From the NCBI GenBank assembly GCA_031279475.1, contig JAITIL010000022.1, positions 1-34,668 of the forward strand: DNA of 34,668 bases, written 5' to 3'. Shown here one piece after another: positions 20,814-28,800 of this stretch; positions within the stretch are counted from its first letter, which is position 1, and each line of letters opens with the position of its first letter. A program made the position numbers and the translations under genes. The DNA comes from Prevotellaceae bacterium. GTDB lineage: Bacteria > Bacteroidota > Bacteroidia > Bacteroidales > UBA932. The notes under the pieces were generated by a model. It worked only from the letters and a program-made list of their open reading frames with translations. It did no database searches and had not been told where the DNA came from.

Positions 20814-22400
20814 ATGGCAGAAAATATCAAAATCAGCGAAGTGTCGGACGTCATTTATAAATTACTGGAAGAAACCGACCCGGAGAAGACGCTGGAGGAA
20901 GTAGGAACGGTTATCCAGGTAAGCGATGGCGTGGCGCGCATATATGGCTTGCGGAATGCGGAAGCGAGCGAATTACTCGAGTTCGACAATGGCACAAGGG
21001 CTATCGTGATGAACCTCGAAGAAGACAACGTGGGTGCGGTGTTGCTGGGCTCTACAGAGGCGGTGAAAGAAGGCGATACGGTGAAGCGGACGCAAAAAAT
21101 CGCTTCTGTGATGGTGGGCGAAGGATTGATCGGAAGGGTCATCAACACACTGGGAGAGCCTATCGACGGGCTCGGACACGTGTTGGGAGAACGCATCGAG
21201 ATGCCGCTGGAGCGGAAAGCGCCCGGCGTAATTTTCAGGCAGCCGGTGAATGAGCCGCTACAAACAGGCCTGAAAGCGGTAGACGCCATGATTCCGATAG
21301 GGCGCGGGCAACGCGAGTTGATTATCGGCGACCGCCAAACAGGTAAAACATCCATCGCCATCGACACTATTATTAACCAACGTAATAATTTCAAAGAGGG
21401 GAAGCCTGTATATTGCATATATGTAGCCATTGGCCAAAAAGCCTCCACCGTGGCGTCGCTGGTGGACTTGCTGCGCGAAAAAGGCGCTATGGATTACACG
21501 GTAGTGGTTTCTTCCACCTCGTCTGACCCCACGGCTATGCAATACTTTGCACCGTTTGTGGGCGCCGCCATCGGCGAATATTTCCGCGACACCGGACGTC
21601 ATGCCTTGGTGGTGTACGACGACCTGTCGAAACAAGCCGTAGCCTATCGCGAAGTGTCGCTCATTTTGCGCCGGCCTTCGGGCAGGGAGGCCTATCCGGG
21701 CGACATCTTCTACCTTCATTCCCGCTTGCTGGAACGCGCTGCAAAAATTATTAACCAGGATGAAATTGCAGCCCGGATGAACGACTTGCCCGAAAGCCTG
21801 AAAGGTAAAGTGCGCGGCGGCGGCTCGCTCACCGCGCTCCCCATCATCGAAACGCAAGCCGGCGATGTGTCGGCCTACATCCCCACGAACGTCATCTCCA
21901 TCACCGACGGGCAAATATTCCTCGACACGGATTTATTTAACCAGGGGTCGCGACCGGCCATCAACATTGGCATTTCGGTGTCGCGGGTAGGCGGAAACGC
22001 CCAGCTCAAATCCATGAAAAAAGTAGCGGGAACGCTGAAAATAGACCAGGCGCAATACCGCGAACTGGAAGCTTTTACAAAGCTCGGCGGCGACATGGAT
22101 ACCGTCACGGCGCAAGTGATTGACAAAGGGAGGAAGAACACGCGGCTGCTCACGCAACCGCAATATCAACCGTTGCCCACAGGCGAGCAAATTGCCATCC
22201 TGTATTGCGGAACGCACGGCCTGCTAAGGGATATACCGTTAGATAAAATTAACGACTTTGAAAAAGCGTTCCGGAAAGAATTGCGGCTGGTGTATGAACA
22301 AAAGGTGATTGTTCCGCTGGAGAAAGGAATTATCAACGACGAAATAGAAACATATATCAAAGACTTGGCCAAGTCGACAGCAAAACAATTCACAGCATAA
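20814..22400 (+). CDS. atpA: ATP synthase F1 subunit alpha
   Basis: A 528-residue non-catalytic nucleotide-binding subunit. It has Walker A GDRQTGKT (Lys178), the alpha signature around [14 protein letters not shown], and the arginine-finger region nearby. The ATG at 20814 ([18 protein letters not shown]) is used; an upstream in-frame reading from 20727 overlaps atpH and has no family support. atpG begins 4 nt downstream. Confidence 0.98.
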   Translation: MAENIKISEVSDVIYKLLEETDPEKTLEEVGTVIQVSDGVARIYGLRNAEASELLEFDNGTRAIVMNLEEDNVGAVLLGSTEAVKEGDTVKRTQKIASVMVGEGLIGRVINTLGEPIDGLGHVLGERIEMPLERKAPGVIFRQPVNEPLQTGLKAVDAMIPIGRGQRELIIGDRQTGKTSIAIDTIINQRNNFKEGKPVYCIYVAIGQKASTVASLVDLLREKGAMDYTVVVSSTSSDPTAMQYFAPFVGAAIGEYFRDTGRHALVVYDDLSKQAVAYREVSLILRRPSGREAYPGDIFYLHSRLLERAAKIINQDEIAARMNDLPESLKGKVRGGGSLTALPIIETQAGDVSAYIPTNVISITDGQIFLDTDLFNQGSRPAINIGISVSRVGGNAQLKSMKKVAGTLKIDQAQYRELEAFTKLGGDMDTVTAQVIDKGRKNTRLLTQPQYQPLPTGEQIAILYCGTHGLLRDIPLDKINDFEKAFRKELRLVYEQKVIVPLEKGIINDEIETYIKDLAKSTAKQFTA

Positions 22401-22404
22401 GACC

Positions 22405-23259
22405 ATGGCTTCATTAAAAGAGGTAAAAACACGTATTGCTTCGGTACAAAGCACCAAGAAAATAACGGAAGCGCGGCAGATGATCGCATCGGCGCAGTTG
22501 CACCGTGCGCAAACTGTGCTGAAGCATGCGCAGTATTATAACCAGGCGTTGCAAGCCTCGCTCAGCGGAATGATTGACGCCGACAGCGAATACCACACGC
22601 CGTTAACCGAGGTGCGGGATTCAGGAGCGGTGGCTATCGTCATCCTTTCTTCCAACTCGGGCATGAACGGGTCGTTTAATGCGAAAATGGAAAAAGAAAT
22701 CCATACGTTTAAAAACCTGTATCCGAATGAGACATTGATGTTCATTCCCGCAGGCAACAAAGCGCGAAAGGCTTTGCTTCAATCAGGGCACGAGCCCGCC
22801 TGTCATTTCGACCACCTGGTGAACAAGCCTTCTTTTGAAGACGTCGCGCAACTGGCGGCCACACTCATGGATTTATACATCTCGAAAAAAGTCAAAAAAA
22901 TTGAACTGGTTTCATATCATTTCAAGAGTATCGGCACCCAAAACATACAGTACAAGACATTCCTGCCCTATTGCTTTCCGGCCAGCAGCGCGGCTGGCGC
23001 CACATCTTCAAACTACATTTTAGAGCCATCCTTACAGGTCATTTTAGAAGAATCGTTACCCCTATTGCTCCATGCAATGCTTTACGCCACCTTCATTGAT
23101 CACCAGACCTCAGAATTTGCAGCGCGCACCATCGCCATGCAATTAGCCAGCGAAAACGCGAATGAATTGCTGGACGAATTGCGCCTTACTTACAATAAGG
23201 TGCGCCAACAAAACATCACGGCGGAGCTTTTGGATATTATGGGCAGTTCGTTTGCATAG
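22405..23259 (+). CDS. atpG: ATP synthase F1 subunit gamma
   Basis: A 284-residue central-stalk subunit. The N-terminal helix MASLKEVKTRIASVQSTKK matches the family. The normally conserved MVAASK region reads MIASAQLHRAQ, a mild divergence. The C-terminal helix ending RQQNITAELLDIMGSS is complete. It is the last gene of the operon. No clear intrinsic terminator follows; the 208-nt gap to the next gene contains the 22-bp repeat array. Confidence 0.95.
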   Translation: MASLKEVKTRIASVQSTKKITEARQMIASAQLHRAQTVLKHAQYYNQALQASLSGMIDADSEYHTPLTEVRDSGAVAIVILSSNSGMNGSFNAKMEKEIHTFKNLYPNETLMFIPAGNKARKALLQSGHEPACHFDHLVNKPSFEDVAQLAATLMDLYISKKVKKIELVSYHFKSIGTQNIQYKTFLPYCFPASSAAGATSSNYILEPSLQVILEESLPLLLHAMLYATFIDHQTSEFAARTIAMQLASENANELLDELRLTYNKVRQQNITAELLDIMGSSFA

Positions 23260-23349
23260 GGAACGCCTGCCTGCTTTAAATTGCGACATCCTGTTATTCA
23301 CATCACTTTTATTCATTTTATTTTATTGATTTTGAAATAATTATAAATT

Positions 23350-23459
23350 TACTCAGTATATTGAGTAAAAATACTCAGGTTATTGAGTAAATTTATTCAA
23401 AATATTGAGTATATTTGCGCGTGATATTGAGTAAAAATACTTAGGCTATTGAGTAAATT
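23350..23459. repeat. Five tandem 22-bp dyad repeats upstream of the DUF4143 gene
   Basis: Five units begin at 23350, 23372, 23394, 23416 and 23438, exactly 22 bp apart. Each holds an 18-bp dyad TACTCA-N6-TGAGTA followed by an A/T-rich 4-bp spacer. The right half TGAGTA is identical in all five. The left half is TACTCA, TACTCA, TATTCA, a degenerate TGCGCG, and TACTTA. The array ends 8 nt before the ATG at 23468. Two more units with the same 22-bp phase lie behind the gene (24668-24707). It looks like a cooperative protein-binding operator or an iteron-type array. It is not CRISPR, as there are no unique spacers. Confidence 0.9.
23410..23417 (+). promoter_or_regulatory. -7 box inside the repeat array
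   Basis: TATATTTG is a perfect TAnnTTTG match that runs from the end of repeat 3 into the left half of repeat 4, the only half-site that has lost its consensus. It predicts a start near 23424, about 44 nt before the ATG, with further repeat copies on both sides. Confidence 0.55.
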
Positions 23460-23467
23460 TAAAAAAT

Positions 23468-24652
23468 ATGTATAAAAGAACTTATTTAAAGACACTTGCA
23501 AAAAGAATATTGGAGCCAAGATCCTTTATCCAAGTGATTTTTGGGCCTCGTCAGGTAGGAAAAACCACCATGGTTACCCAACTATTGAAAGATACTCGCC
23601 TGCCCAATTTGTACGAAACGGCCGATGCGGTAGTCGTAGACCAATCGCTGTGGATATCGCAGGTTTGGGAAAGGGCGCGGATGCTATTAAAAGCCGCAGA
23701 GGCTCAAGAGTTCCTGTTGATTATCGACGAAATTCAGAAAATTGAAAATTGGAGCGAATATATCAAGCGGGAATGGGATCAGGACACACGCGAAAACGTC
23801 AACATCAAGGTGGTGTTGCTGGGCTCGTCGCGCATGTTACTGCAAAAAGGGCTCACGGAATCAATGGCCGGGCGTTTCGAAACAAACTATCTTGGGCACT
23901 GGTCGCTGTCCGAAATGCAAGACGCTTTCGGGTGGAGTGCCGCGCAATATATTTATTATGGAGGTTATCCGGGCGCCGTATCGCTTATCAACGATGAAAA
24001 CCGTTGGAAAAACTACATCAAAGATGCGCTGATTGAAACCAGCATTTCAAAAGACATCATCATGCTCACGCGGATTGACAAGCCCGCTTTGCTCAAACGG
24101 TTGTTCGAATTGGGCACGCTTTATTCCGGACAGATTTTGTCGTTCACTAAAATCATGGGGCAGTTGCTGGACGCAGGGAATAGCACCACGTTGGCCCATT
24201 ATTTACAATTGTTGTCGGAATGTTGGCTTTTGGGCGGACTGGAAAAATATACCGGGGACATTATACGGAAACGCTCGTCGAGTCCTAAGTTTCAAGCATA
24301 TAACAACGCCTTACTCAGCGCGCAAATGAACAATACGTTCAAAAACCTGGTAATTAGCCCTGAAAAATGGGGCAGATTAGTTGAATCGGCTGTAGGCGCA
24401 CACCTTATCAATCACGCGGTAACTGGAAAATACAACGTAGGTTATTGGCGGGAAGGAGGGAGTGAAGTAGATTTTGTACTGGAAAAAGAAGGAAAGGTAA
24501 TCGGACTGGAGGTAAAAAGCGGTGCAAAAGGAGGGACTTCCGGCATGAAGGTATTCCATGAGAAATTCCGTCCCAATAAACTTCTATTGGTAGGCACCGG
24601 CGGTATTCCTTATGAGGAGTTTCTAAAAATAGATCCTACAGGTCTGTTTTAA
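23468..24652 (+). CDS. AAA_14 ATPase with C-terminal DUF4143 nuclease-like domain
   Basis: A 394-residue protein of the AAA_14/DUF4143 family. The P-loop is GPRQVGKTT (Lys32) and Walker B is LLIIDEIQKI (Asp87-Glu88). A sensor-like LLGSSRMLLQ segment and a GGYPGAV motif follow. The C-terminal part holds a PD-(D/E)xK-like signature: Glu333-x-Asp335 in GSEVDFVLEK, then Glu348-x-Lys350 in GLEVKSG. Family members are frequent in Bacteroidetes and Archaea, often as sporadic, apparently mobile or self-interest genes; their function is not settled. It stands alone between atpG and a GH109 gene and is framed on both sides by 22-bp dyad repeats. Intact and probably expressed from a promoter within the array. 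Confidence 0.88.
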   Translation: MYKRTYLKTLAKRILEPRSFIQVIFGPRQVGKTTMVTQLLKDTRLPNLYETADAVVVDQSLWISQVWERARMLLKAAEAQEFLLIIDEIQKIENWSEYIKREWDQDTRENVNIKVVLLGSSRMLLQKGLTESMAGRFETNYLGHWSLSEMQDAFGWSAAQYIYYGGYPGAVSLINDENRWKNYIKDALIETSISKDIIMLTRIDKPALLKRLFELGTLYSGQILSFTKIMGQLLDAGNSTTLAHYLQLLSECWLLGGLEKYTGDIIRKRSSSPKFQAYNNALLSAQMNNTFKNLVISPEKWGRLVESAVGAHLINHAVTGKYNVGYWREGGSEVDFVLEKEGKVIGLEVKSGAKGGTSGMKVFHEKFRPNKLLLVGTGGIPYEEFLKIDPTGLF

Positions 24653-24667
24653 TGCTAATTAAAATTT

Positions 24668-24707
24668 TACTCAATAAGCTGAGTATTTTTTCTCAGCTTA
24701 TTGAGTA
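24668..24707. repeat. Two 22-bp-phased dyad repeats behind the DUF4143 gene
   Basis: TACTCA-N6-TGAGTA at 24668-24685 and TTCTCA-N6-TGAGTA at 24690-24707 start 22 bp apart, the same phase and half-sites as the upstream array. Their two N6 spacers are mutual reverse complements, so the pair also forms a long hairpin. Confidence 0.85.
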
Positions 24708-24713
24708 TTTTTT
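24668..24713 (+). terminator. Hairpin terminator of the DUF4143 gene
   Basis: Perfect 16-bp arms at 24668-24683 and 24692-24707 enclose an 8-nt loop and are followed by six T residues (24708-24713), 15 nt after the stop codon. It fits an intrinsic terminator although the stem is not GC-rich, and it is built from the same dyad elements. Confidence 0.6.
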
Positions 24714-24743
24714 CATATATATAATAAATTCAAAGAAATTATA

Positions 24744-24751
24744 TATATTTG
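24744..24751 (+). promoter_or_regulatory. -7 box of the GH109 gene
   Basis: TATATTTG is a perfect TAnnTTTG match 29 nt before the ATG at 24781. No clear -33 TTTG. The pair of dyad repeats lies about 40 bp upstream and could also affect this promoter. Confidence 0.5.
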
Positions 24752-24780
24752 TATATTATTTCTTAATCTAACAATTTTAA

Positions 24781-26229
24781 ATGACCGAAATGAAAATCCG
24801 TTTAATTACATTCATCACGCTTGTATGTTGTTGTGCAATGCTTATAGCCTGTCACAACAAACAATCATTACTTACAACCCCTGCGCCCGCCCGTGAGGCC
24901 GGGCAAACCGATGTATTGCAACTTCGATGCGACCCTTTGCCGGTAGTGCGGATAGGCTTCATAGGCCTCGGCATGCGCGGTCCCGGCGCAGTGAATCGCA
25001 TGATGGCCATTGAAGGCACGGAAATAAAGGCGATATGCGACCTCGAGCCTTATAACCTCGAACGGGTGCGTGAAAATATCGCAGCGGACGGACGGCCTGA
25101 AGCCGCCGAATACACGGGAACAGACGGCTGGAAAGCGCTCTGCGAACGGGACGACATAGACCTCGTGTATATCTGCACCGATTGGCTTACCCACACACCC
25201 ATGGCTGTGTATGCGATGGAACACGGCAAACATGTAGCGATAGAAGTGCCCGCAGCCACTACTGTAGAGGAGTGTTGGCAATTAGTGAATACGGCCGAAA
25301 AAACCCGCCGGCATTGCATGATGCTCGAAAATTGCTGTTACGATAAATTTGAAATGGCCACACTAAACATGGCACAGGCCGGCGTGTTCGGGGAAATTGT
25401 GCATGTGGAAGGCGCCTACATTCATGACTTGCGGGAGTTGAACTTTGACGACCGCTTGTCGCCAACCAAAAACTACGAGCCCGGCGTCGGCGCTGTTAGC
25501 AAAGAAGCGAAAACGCCTCAAATAGCCGGCTATTGGAACTTCTGGCGCAAGCAGTACAACAGTATACATACAGGAAACCCTTACCCCACCCACGGATTGG
25601 GGCCGGTGTGCCAACTCCTCAACATACACCGCGGCGACAAAATGAACTGGCTGGTGTCTGTGTCCTCCAACCAATTCGGCATGACCGAATATGCCGCAGC
25701 CCGCTTCGGCGAAGAGTCCCCGGAGGCCAAACAACCATACGCACTGGGCGACATGAACACCACCATCATCAAAACGCAAAAGGGGAAAACCATCATGATA
25801 CAACATGATGTGACCAGCCCGCGCCCCTATAACCGGCTACACACCGTGAGCGGCACCAAAGGCTTTGCACAGAAATATCCTTACCGGCAAATTGCGCTTG
25901 AGCCCAATGCCCATGCGCCATTAAACAAACAACAGATGGATTCGCTGCTGACCGTTTACGAACATTCTTTCTACAAAGAAGCGGGGAAAGCCGCTTCCGA
26001 ATTGGGCGCTATTGCCCACGGCGGCATGGACTACATCATGGACTACCGCTTGATTTATTGCCTGCGCAACGGATTGCCGCTGGATGAAGACGTGTATGAC
26101 GCCGCCGAATGGTCGTGCCTCGTGGAACTCACCGAGCTTTCCGCCCGCAATAACGGCGCTCCTGTGGAAATACCCGATTTCACACGCGGCGCTTGGGACA
26201 AAATACAGGGACTAAAATTTGCTGAATAA
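24781..26229 (+). CDS. GH109-type Gfo/Idh/MocA lipoprotein (alpha-N-acetylgalactosaminidase-like)
   Basis: A 482-residue NAD-dependent oxidoreductase-fold enzyme. The lipoprotein signal ends in LIAC (Cys24), so it is membrane-anchored outside the cytoplasm. The Rossmann motif [10 protein letters not shown] is at about 58-67. Segments typical of glycoside hydrolase family 109 are present: [16 protein letters not shown] and [12 protein letters not shown], and a C-terminal [14 protein letters not shown]109 members use bound NAD in an oxidation-elimination mechanism to cleave alpha-linked N-acetylgalactosamine. The kinase-like gene 11 nt downstream fits salvage of the freed sugar. Another Gfo/Idh sugar oxidoreductase activity remains possible. 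The ATG at 24790 is an alternative start. Confidence 0.88.
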   Translation: MTEMKIRLITFITLVCCCAMLIACHNKQSLLTTPAPAREAGQTDVLQLRCDPLPVVRIGFIGLGMRGPGAVNRMMAIEGTEIKAICDLEPYNLERVRENIAADGRPEAAEYTGTDGWKALCERDDIDLVYICTDWLTHTPMAVYAMEHGKHVAIEVPAATTVEECWQLVNTAEKTRRHCMMLENCCYDKFEMATLNMAQAGVFGEIVHVEGAYIHDLRELNFDDRLSPTKNYEPGVGAVSKEAKTPQIAGYWNFWRKQYNSIHTGNPYPTHGLGPVCQLLNIHRGDKMNWLVSVSSNQFGMTEYAAARFGEESPEAKQPYALGDMNTTIIKTQKGKTIMIQHDVTSPRPYNRLHTVSGTKGFAQKYPYRQIALEPNAHAPLNKQQMDSLLTVYEHSFYKEAGKAASELGAIAHGGMDYIMDYRLIYCLRNGLPLDEDVYDAAEWSCLVELTELSARNNGAPVEIPDFTRGAWDKIQGLKFAE

Positions 26230-26240
26230 TAGATACCATT

Positions 26241-27326
26241 ATGAAAAAGTTTTTAGAAACAACCGCTCATTTTGCATTGGCCGCTGAGGTTGTCGAAGTA
26301 TGCCCTTTCGGTAATGGATTAATCAACGATTCCTATCTTGCAAAAACCGCCGGCAACGCGCCGGATTACATATTGCAACGCATCAATCATCACGTATTCC
26401 GTGATGTGGATATGCTGCAAAACAATATTGACGCCGTCACCACGCACATACGCAAAAAACTGGTCGAGCGCGGCGAAAAAGATATCGACCGGAAAGTGTT
26501 GCAGTTCGTCCCCGCCCGCGACGGTAAAAAATATCACTTCGACGGGGAGAATTATTGGCGCATGATGGTGTATATTCCCAATTCGGCGTCGTACGAAACA
26601 ATCAGTCCGGAATACGCGGGCTATGCAGGCCGGGCTTTCGGCGATTTCCAAAATATGTTGTCCGACATTCCCACGCGATTGGGCGAGACCATCCCCAACT
26701 TTCATAACATGGATTTTCGCTTCGATCAATTTAGGGAAGCTGTACAGACCAATCCCAAAGGACGTGTAAAGAGTACACGTGATTTTATCAACGAGCTGAA
26801 CCTCCGTATTGCGGAAATGAGCGAAGCCGAAGATCTACACCGCAAGGGCAGACTGCCCAAAAGGGTGTGCCACTGCGACACGAAAGTCAACAATATCCTT
26901 TTCGACAAAAACAACGGGGAAATACTGTGCGTGGTAGACTTAGACACCGTGATGCCGAGCTATATCTTTTCGGACGTGGGCGATTTCTTGCGCACGGCGG
27001 CCAATACCGGCGCCGAAGACGATCAGGATTTGAGTCGGATAGACTTCAACATGGACATCTTTAAAGCATTCACAAAAGCTTATCTCGAATCGGCCAAAGA
27101 CTTTTTGACGCCAATAGAAATAAGCCACATCCCTTACGCGGTCGCGCTGTTCCCTTACATGCAGAGCATGCGGTACATGACCGACTACGTCAACGGCGAC
27201 ACGTATTATAAAATCCAATATCCGGAGCACAACCTTGTGCGCGCCAAAGCGCAGTTTAAGTTGCTTCAAAGCGTGGAAGCCGACATGGCGGAGATGAAGA
27301 CGTATATAAGGGAGGTGAGGGGGTAA
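26241..27326 (+). CDS. APH-fold sugar kinase-like phosphotransferase
   Basis: A 361-residue cytoplasmic protein of the aminoglycoside-phosphotransferase/choline-kinase fold. The catalytic loop is HCDTKVNN (211-218, Asp213, Asn218) and the metal-binding DLDT is at 233-236. An N-terminal FGNGLINDSYLAK segment takes the place of the glycine-rich loop. The family includes N-acetylhexosamine 1-kinases (NahK). Coupled with the GH109 gene 11 nt upstream, phosphorylation of N-acetylgalactosamine is an attractive reading. This is inferred from context and overall resemblance, not from a specificity residue. Confidence 0.8.
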   Translation: MKKFLETTAHFALAAEVVEVCPFGNGLINDSYLAKTAGNAPDYILQRINHHVFRDVDMLQNNIDAVTTHIRKKLVERGEKDIDRKVLQFVPARDGKKYHFDGENYWRMMVYIPNSASYETISPEYAGYAGRAFGDFQNMLSDIPTRLGETIPNFHNMDFRFDQFREAVQTNPKGRVKSTRDFINELNLRIAEMSEAEDLHRKGRLPKRVCHCDTKVNNILFDKNNGEILCVVDLDTVMPSYIFSDVGDFLRTAANTGAEDDQDLSRIDFNMDIFKAFTKAYLESAKDFLTPIEISHIPYAVALFPYMQSMRYMTDYVNGDTYYKIQYPEHNLVRAKAQFKLLQSVEADMAEMKTYIREVRG

Positions 27327-27347
27327 AAAGAGAGCGGTAGCAGAGAA

Positions 27348-28433
27348 GTGGGTACAATTGAAAAATTATATAAGGAATGGTTGTCCATGCAGCCGCTTGA
27401 CGCTAAACTGCAACGAGGTATGAATCAGCAGTTTATGGTGGATTTTAATTACAATTCCAACCATTTGGAAGGCAACGCATTGACTTATGGTCAAACAAAA
27501 CTCTTGTTGCTTTTTGGTGATACGACAGGAAATGCACCCATGCAGGATTACGAAGAGATGAAAGCGCATAATGTTGGATTGGAGCTGATGAAAATAGCTG
27601 CAACAGATAAAGAAAGAGTATTGTCCGAAAATTTTATCAGAGAATTGAATCATACCATTTTGGTGCGTGATTTCTATAAGACAAGCCAGGCTGGGGATTT
27701 CCGTTATAAAATCAATGTTGGCGTTTACAAAACACGCCCTAATTCCGTTATTACGCCGTCCGGTGAATTGTTTGATTATGCCTCGCCGGAAGAGACGCCC
27801 TCGTTGATGGCAGATTTGATAGCATGGTACCGACATGAAGAACAGAAAAAAAATCTGACGGTTGTAGAATTAGCCGCTTTGTTTCACTATCGTTATATCC
27901 GTATCCATCCCTTTGAAGACGGTAACGGCCGAATTGCCCGATTGCTGGTTAATTACATTCTACTCAGAAACCATTATCCGATGATAGTCATCCGGACAGA
28001 CGACCGCGTTAATTATCTTAAATCCCTACATCAATGCGATGTACTGTCAGGGAAAATCCCTTCCGATGGCGCTCATGCCACTTTAGCACAAAGCCAGCCA
28101 TTGATTGACTATATTTCTGATGTGGTGGAGAAAAAATTGATAGCCGTTCTTCAACTTGCCAAAGGGGAAATAAAAGAACTTGTGGAAGCAACAGACGACA
28201 CGAAAAGGGTTACAGAAAGGGCTACAGAAAGGGTTACAGAAAACCAATATATAATTATAAATGAAATAATTAAAAACGAAAGAATAACATCGAAAGAATT
28301 ATCTGAAATAGTGGGAATATCTGCGATAAGCATTAGAGACAATCTTGCAAAATTAAAAGCACGAAAAATTATTAAGCGTATTGGAGGTGACCGGGGTGGT
28401 TCTTGGAAAATCATCAAAAAAGTGGCAGTATAA
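27348..28433 (+). CDS. Fic-domain AMP-transferase with C-terminal winged helix
   Basis: A 361-residue Fic protein. The active-site motif HPFEDGNGRIAR begins at His187, with all catalytic residues present. An N-terminal inhibitory helix motif Ser37-x-x-x-Glu41-Gly42 marks it as self-inhibited (class II). A linker of VTER-type repeats at about 287-297 leads to a C-terminal winged helix (about 305-357, SKELSEIVGISAISIRDNL). Fic enzymes mostly transfer AMP to a protein hydroxyl; the target here is unknown. The reading frame opens with GTG at 27348, 21 nt after the kinase stop; a later ATG at 27387 would shorten it by 13 residues. Co-transcription with the two genes upstream is possible. Confidence 0.9.
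   Translation: MGTIEKLYKEWLSMQPLDAKLQRGMNQQFMVDFNYNSNHLEGNALTYGQTKLLLLFGDTTGNAPMQDYEEMKAHNVGLELMKIAATDKERVLSENFIRELNHTILVRDFYKTSQAGDFRYKINVGVYKTRPNSVITPSGELFDYASPEETPSLMADLIAWYRHEEQKKNLTVVELAALFHYRYIRIHPFEDGNGRIARLLVNYILLRNHYPMIVIRTDDRVNYLKSLHQCDVLSGKIPSDGAHATLAQSQPLIDYISDVVEKKLIAVLQLAKGEIKELVEATDDTKRVTERATERVTENQYIIINEIIKNERITSKELSEIVGISAISIRDNLAKLKARKIIKRIGGDRGGSWKIIKKVAV
28205..28240. repeat. 12-bp tandem repeat in the Fic gene
   Basis: Three consecutive 12-mers, AAGGGTTACAGA, AAGGGCTACAGA and AAGGGTTACAGA, encode the Val/Ala-Thr-Glu-Arg repeats that link the Fic domain to the winged helix. They are in-frame units, as in the linker of the AlbA-domain gene. Confidence 0.85.
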
Positions 28434-28479
28434 ATACGAAGCAACTACGACAAAAAATAGTAGATTTCGCTTTATGCAG

Positions 28480-28525
28480 CGTTCTTGCCACACATAATGA
28501 CATGTTTCAAAGAACGACAGTTTTT
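28480..28525 (+). terminator. Possible terminator after the Fic gene
   Basis: CGTTCTT (28480-28486) pairs with AAGAACG (28510-28516) across a 23-nt loop and is followed after a few bases by five T residues. The stem is short, so support is weak. The rest of 28434-28572 shows nothing recognisable. Confidence 0.3.
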
Positions 28526-28555
28526 CAATAAGACGATATTATAATCGCCAAAAAG

Positions 28556-28613
28556 TTGCCAAAAATAAAAACCAAAAGCGCTAATAATCTAATAACAGGA
28601 CTATTAACGCTTT
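28556..28613 (-). terminator. Terminator of tRNA-Leu
   Basis: On the minus strand, just past the tRNA 3' end, arms at 28613-28600 and 28588-28575 form a 14-bp imperfect stem (12 pairs) with an 11-nt loop. A T-rich stretch (TTTTGGTTTTTATTTTT) follows. Confidence 0.6.
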
Positions 28614-28619
28614 ACAAAG

Positions 28620-28703
28620 TGCCCGGAGCCGGGATCGAACCGGCACAGCCTTGCAGCCACTGGTGTTTGAGACCAGCGCGTCTACCAATTCCGCCATCCG
28701 GGC
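28620..28703 (-). tRNA. tRNA-Leu (CAA)
   Basis: Acceptor arms GCCCGGA and TCCGGGC pair perfectly on the minus strand. The anticodon stem CTGGT/ACCAG encloses CTCAAAC with anticodon CAA. A long variable arm and the T-arm sequence GGTTCGATCC are present, as in class II leucine tRNAs. CCA is not encoded, unlike tRNA-Gln in this window. Confidence 0.97.
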
Positions 28704-28730
28704 AAACTGTCAAAGTACATTCAAGGGGCA

Positions 28731-28761
28731 CAAAGTTAAACATTTCTTTTGTTCTTGCAAA
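28731..28761 (-). promoter_or_regulatory. Promoter of tRNA-Leu
   Basis: Minus-strand TTTG (28761-28758), 19 nt, TAACTTTG (28738-28731) is a perfect match to the Bacteroides consensus, about 28 nt ahead of the tRNA 5' end. It interleaves with the oppositely oriented SulP promoter. Confidence 0.7.
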
Positions 28762-28778
28762 ACTATAATGTAATTTTG
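28748..28778 (+). promoter_or_regulatory. Promoter of the SulP transporter gene
   Basis: TTTG (28748-28751), 19 nt, TAATTTTG (28771-28778) matches the consensus and lies 22 nt before the ATG at 28801. Its -33 box lies between the two boxes of the tRNA-Leu promoter. Confidence 0.7.
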
Positions 28779-28800
28779 CTGCGTTTTTCATACTAAAACC

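Noticed and set aside
23350-23459. CRISPR array
   Set aside because: Units are contiguous 22-bp repeats with dyad symmetry and no unique spacers, and no cas genes are present.
28556-28768. Open frame of 70 codons across 28620-28703
   Set aside because: It runs antisense through tRNA-Leu and encodes the PGAGIEPA-type peptide that commonly arises from tRNA complements; not a gene.
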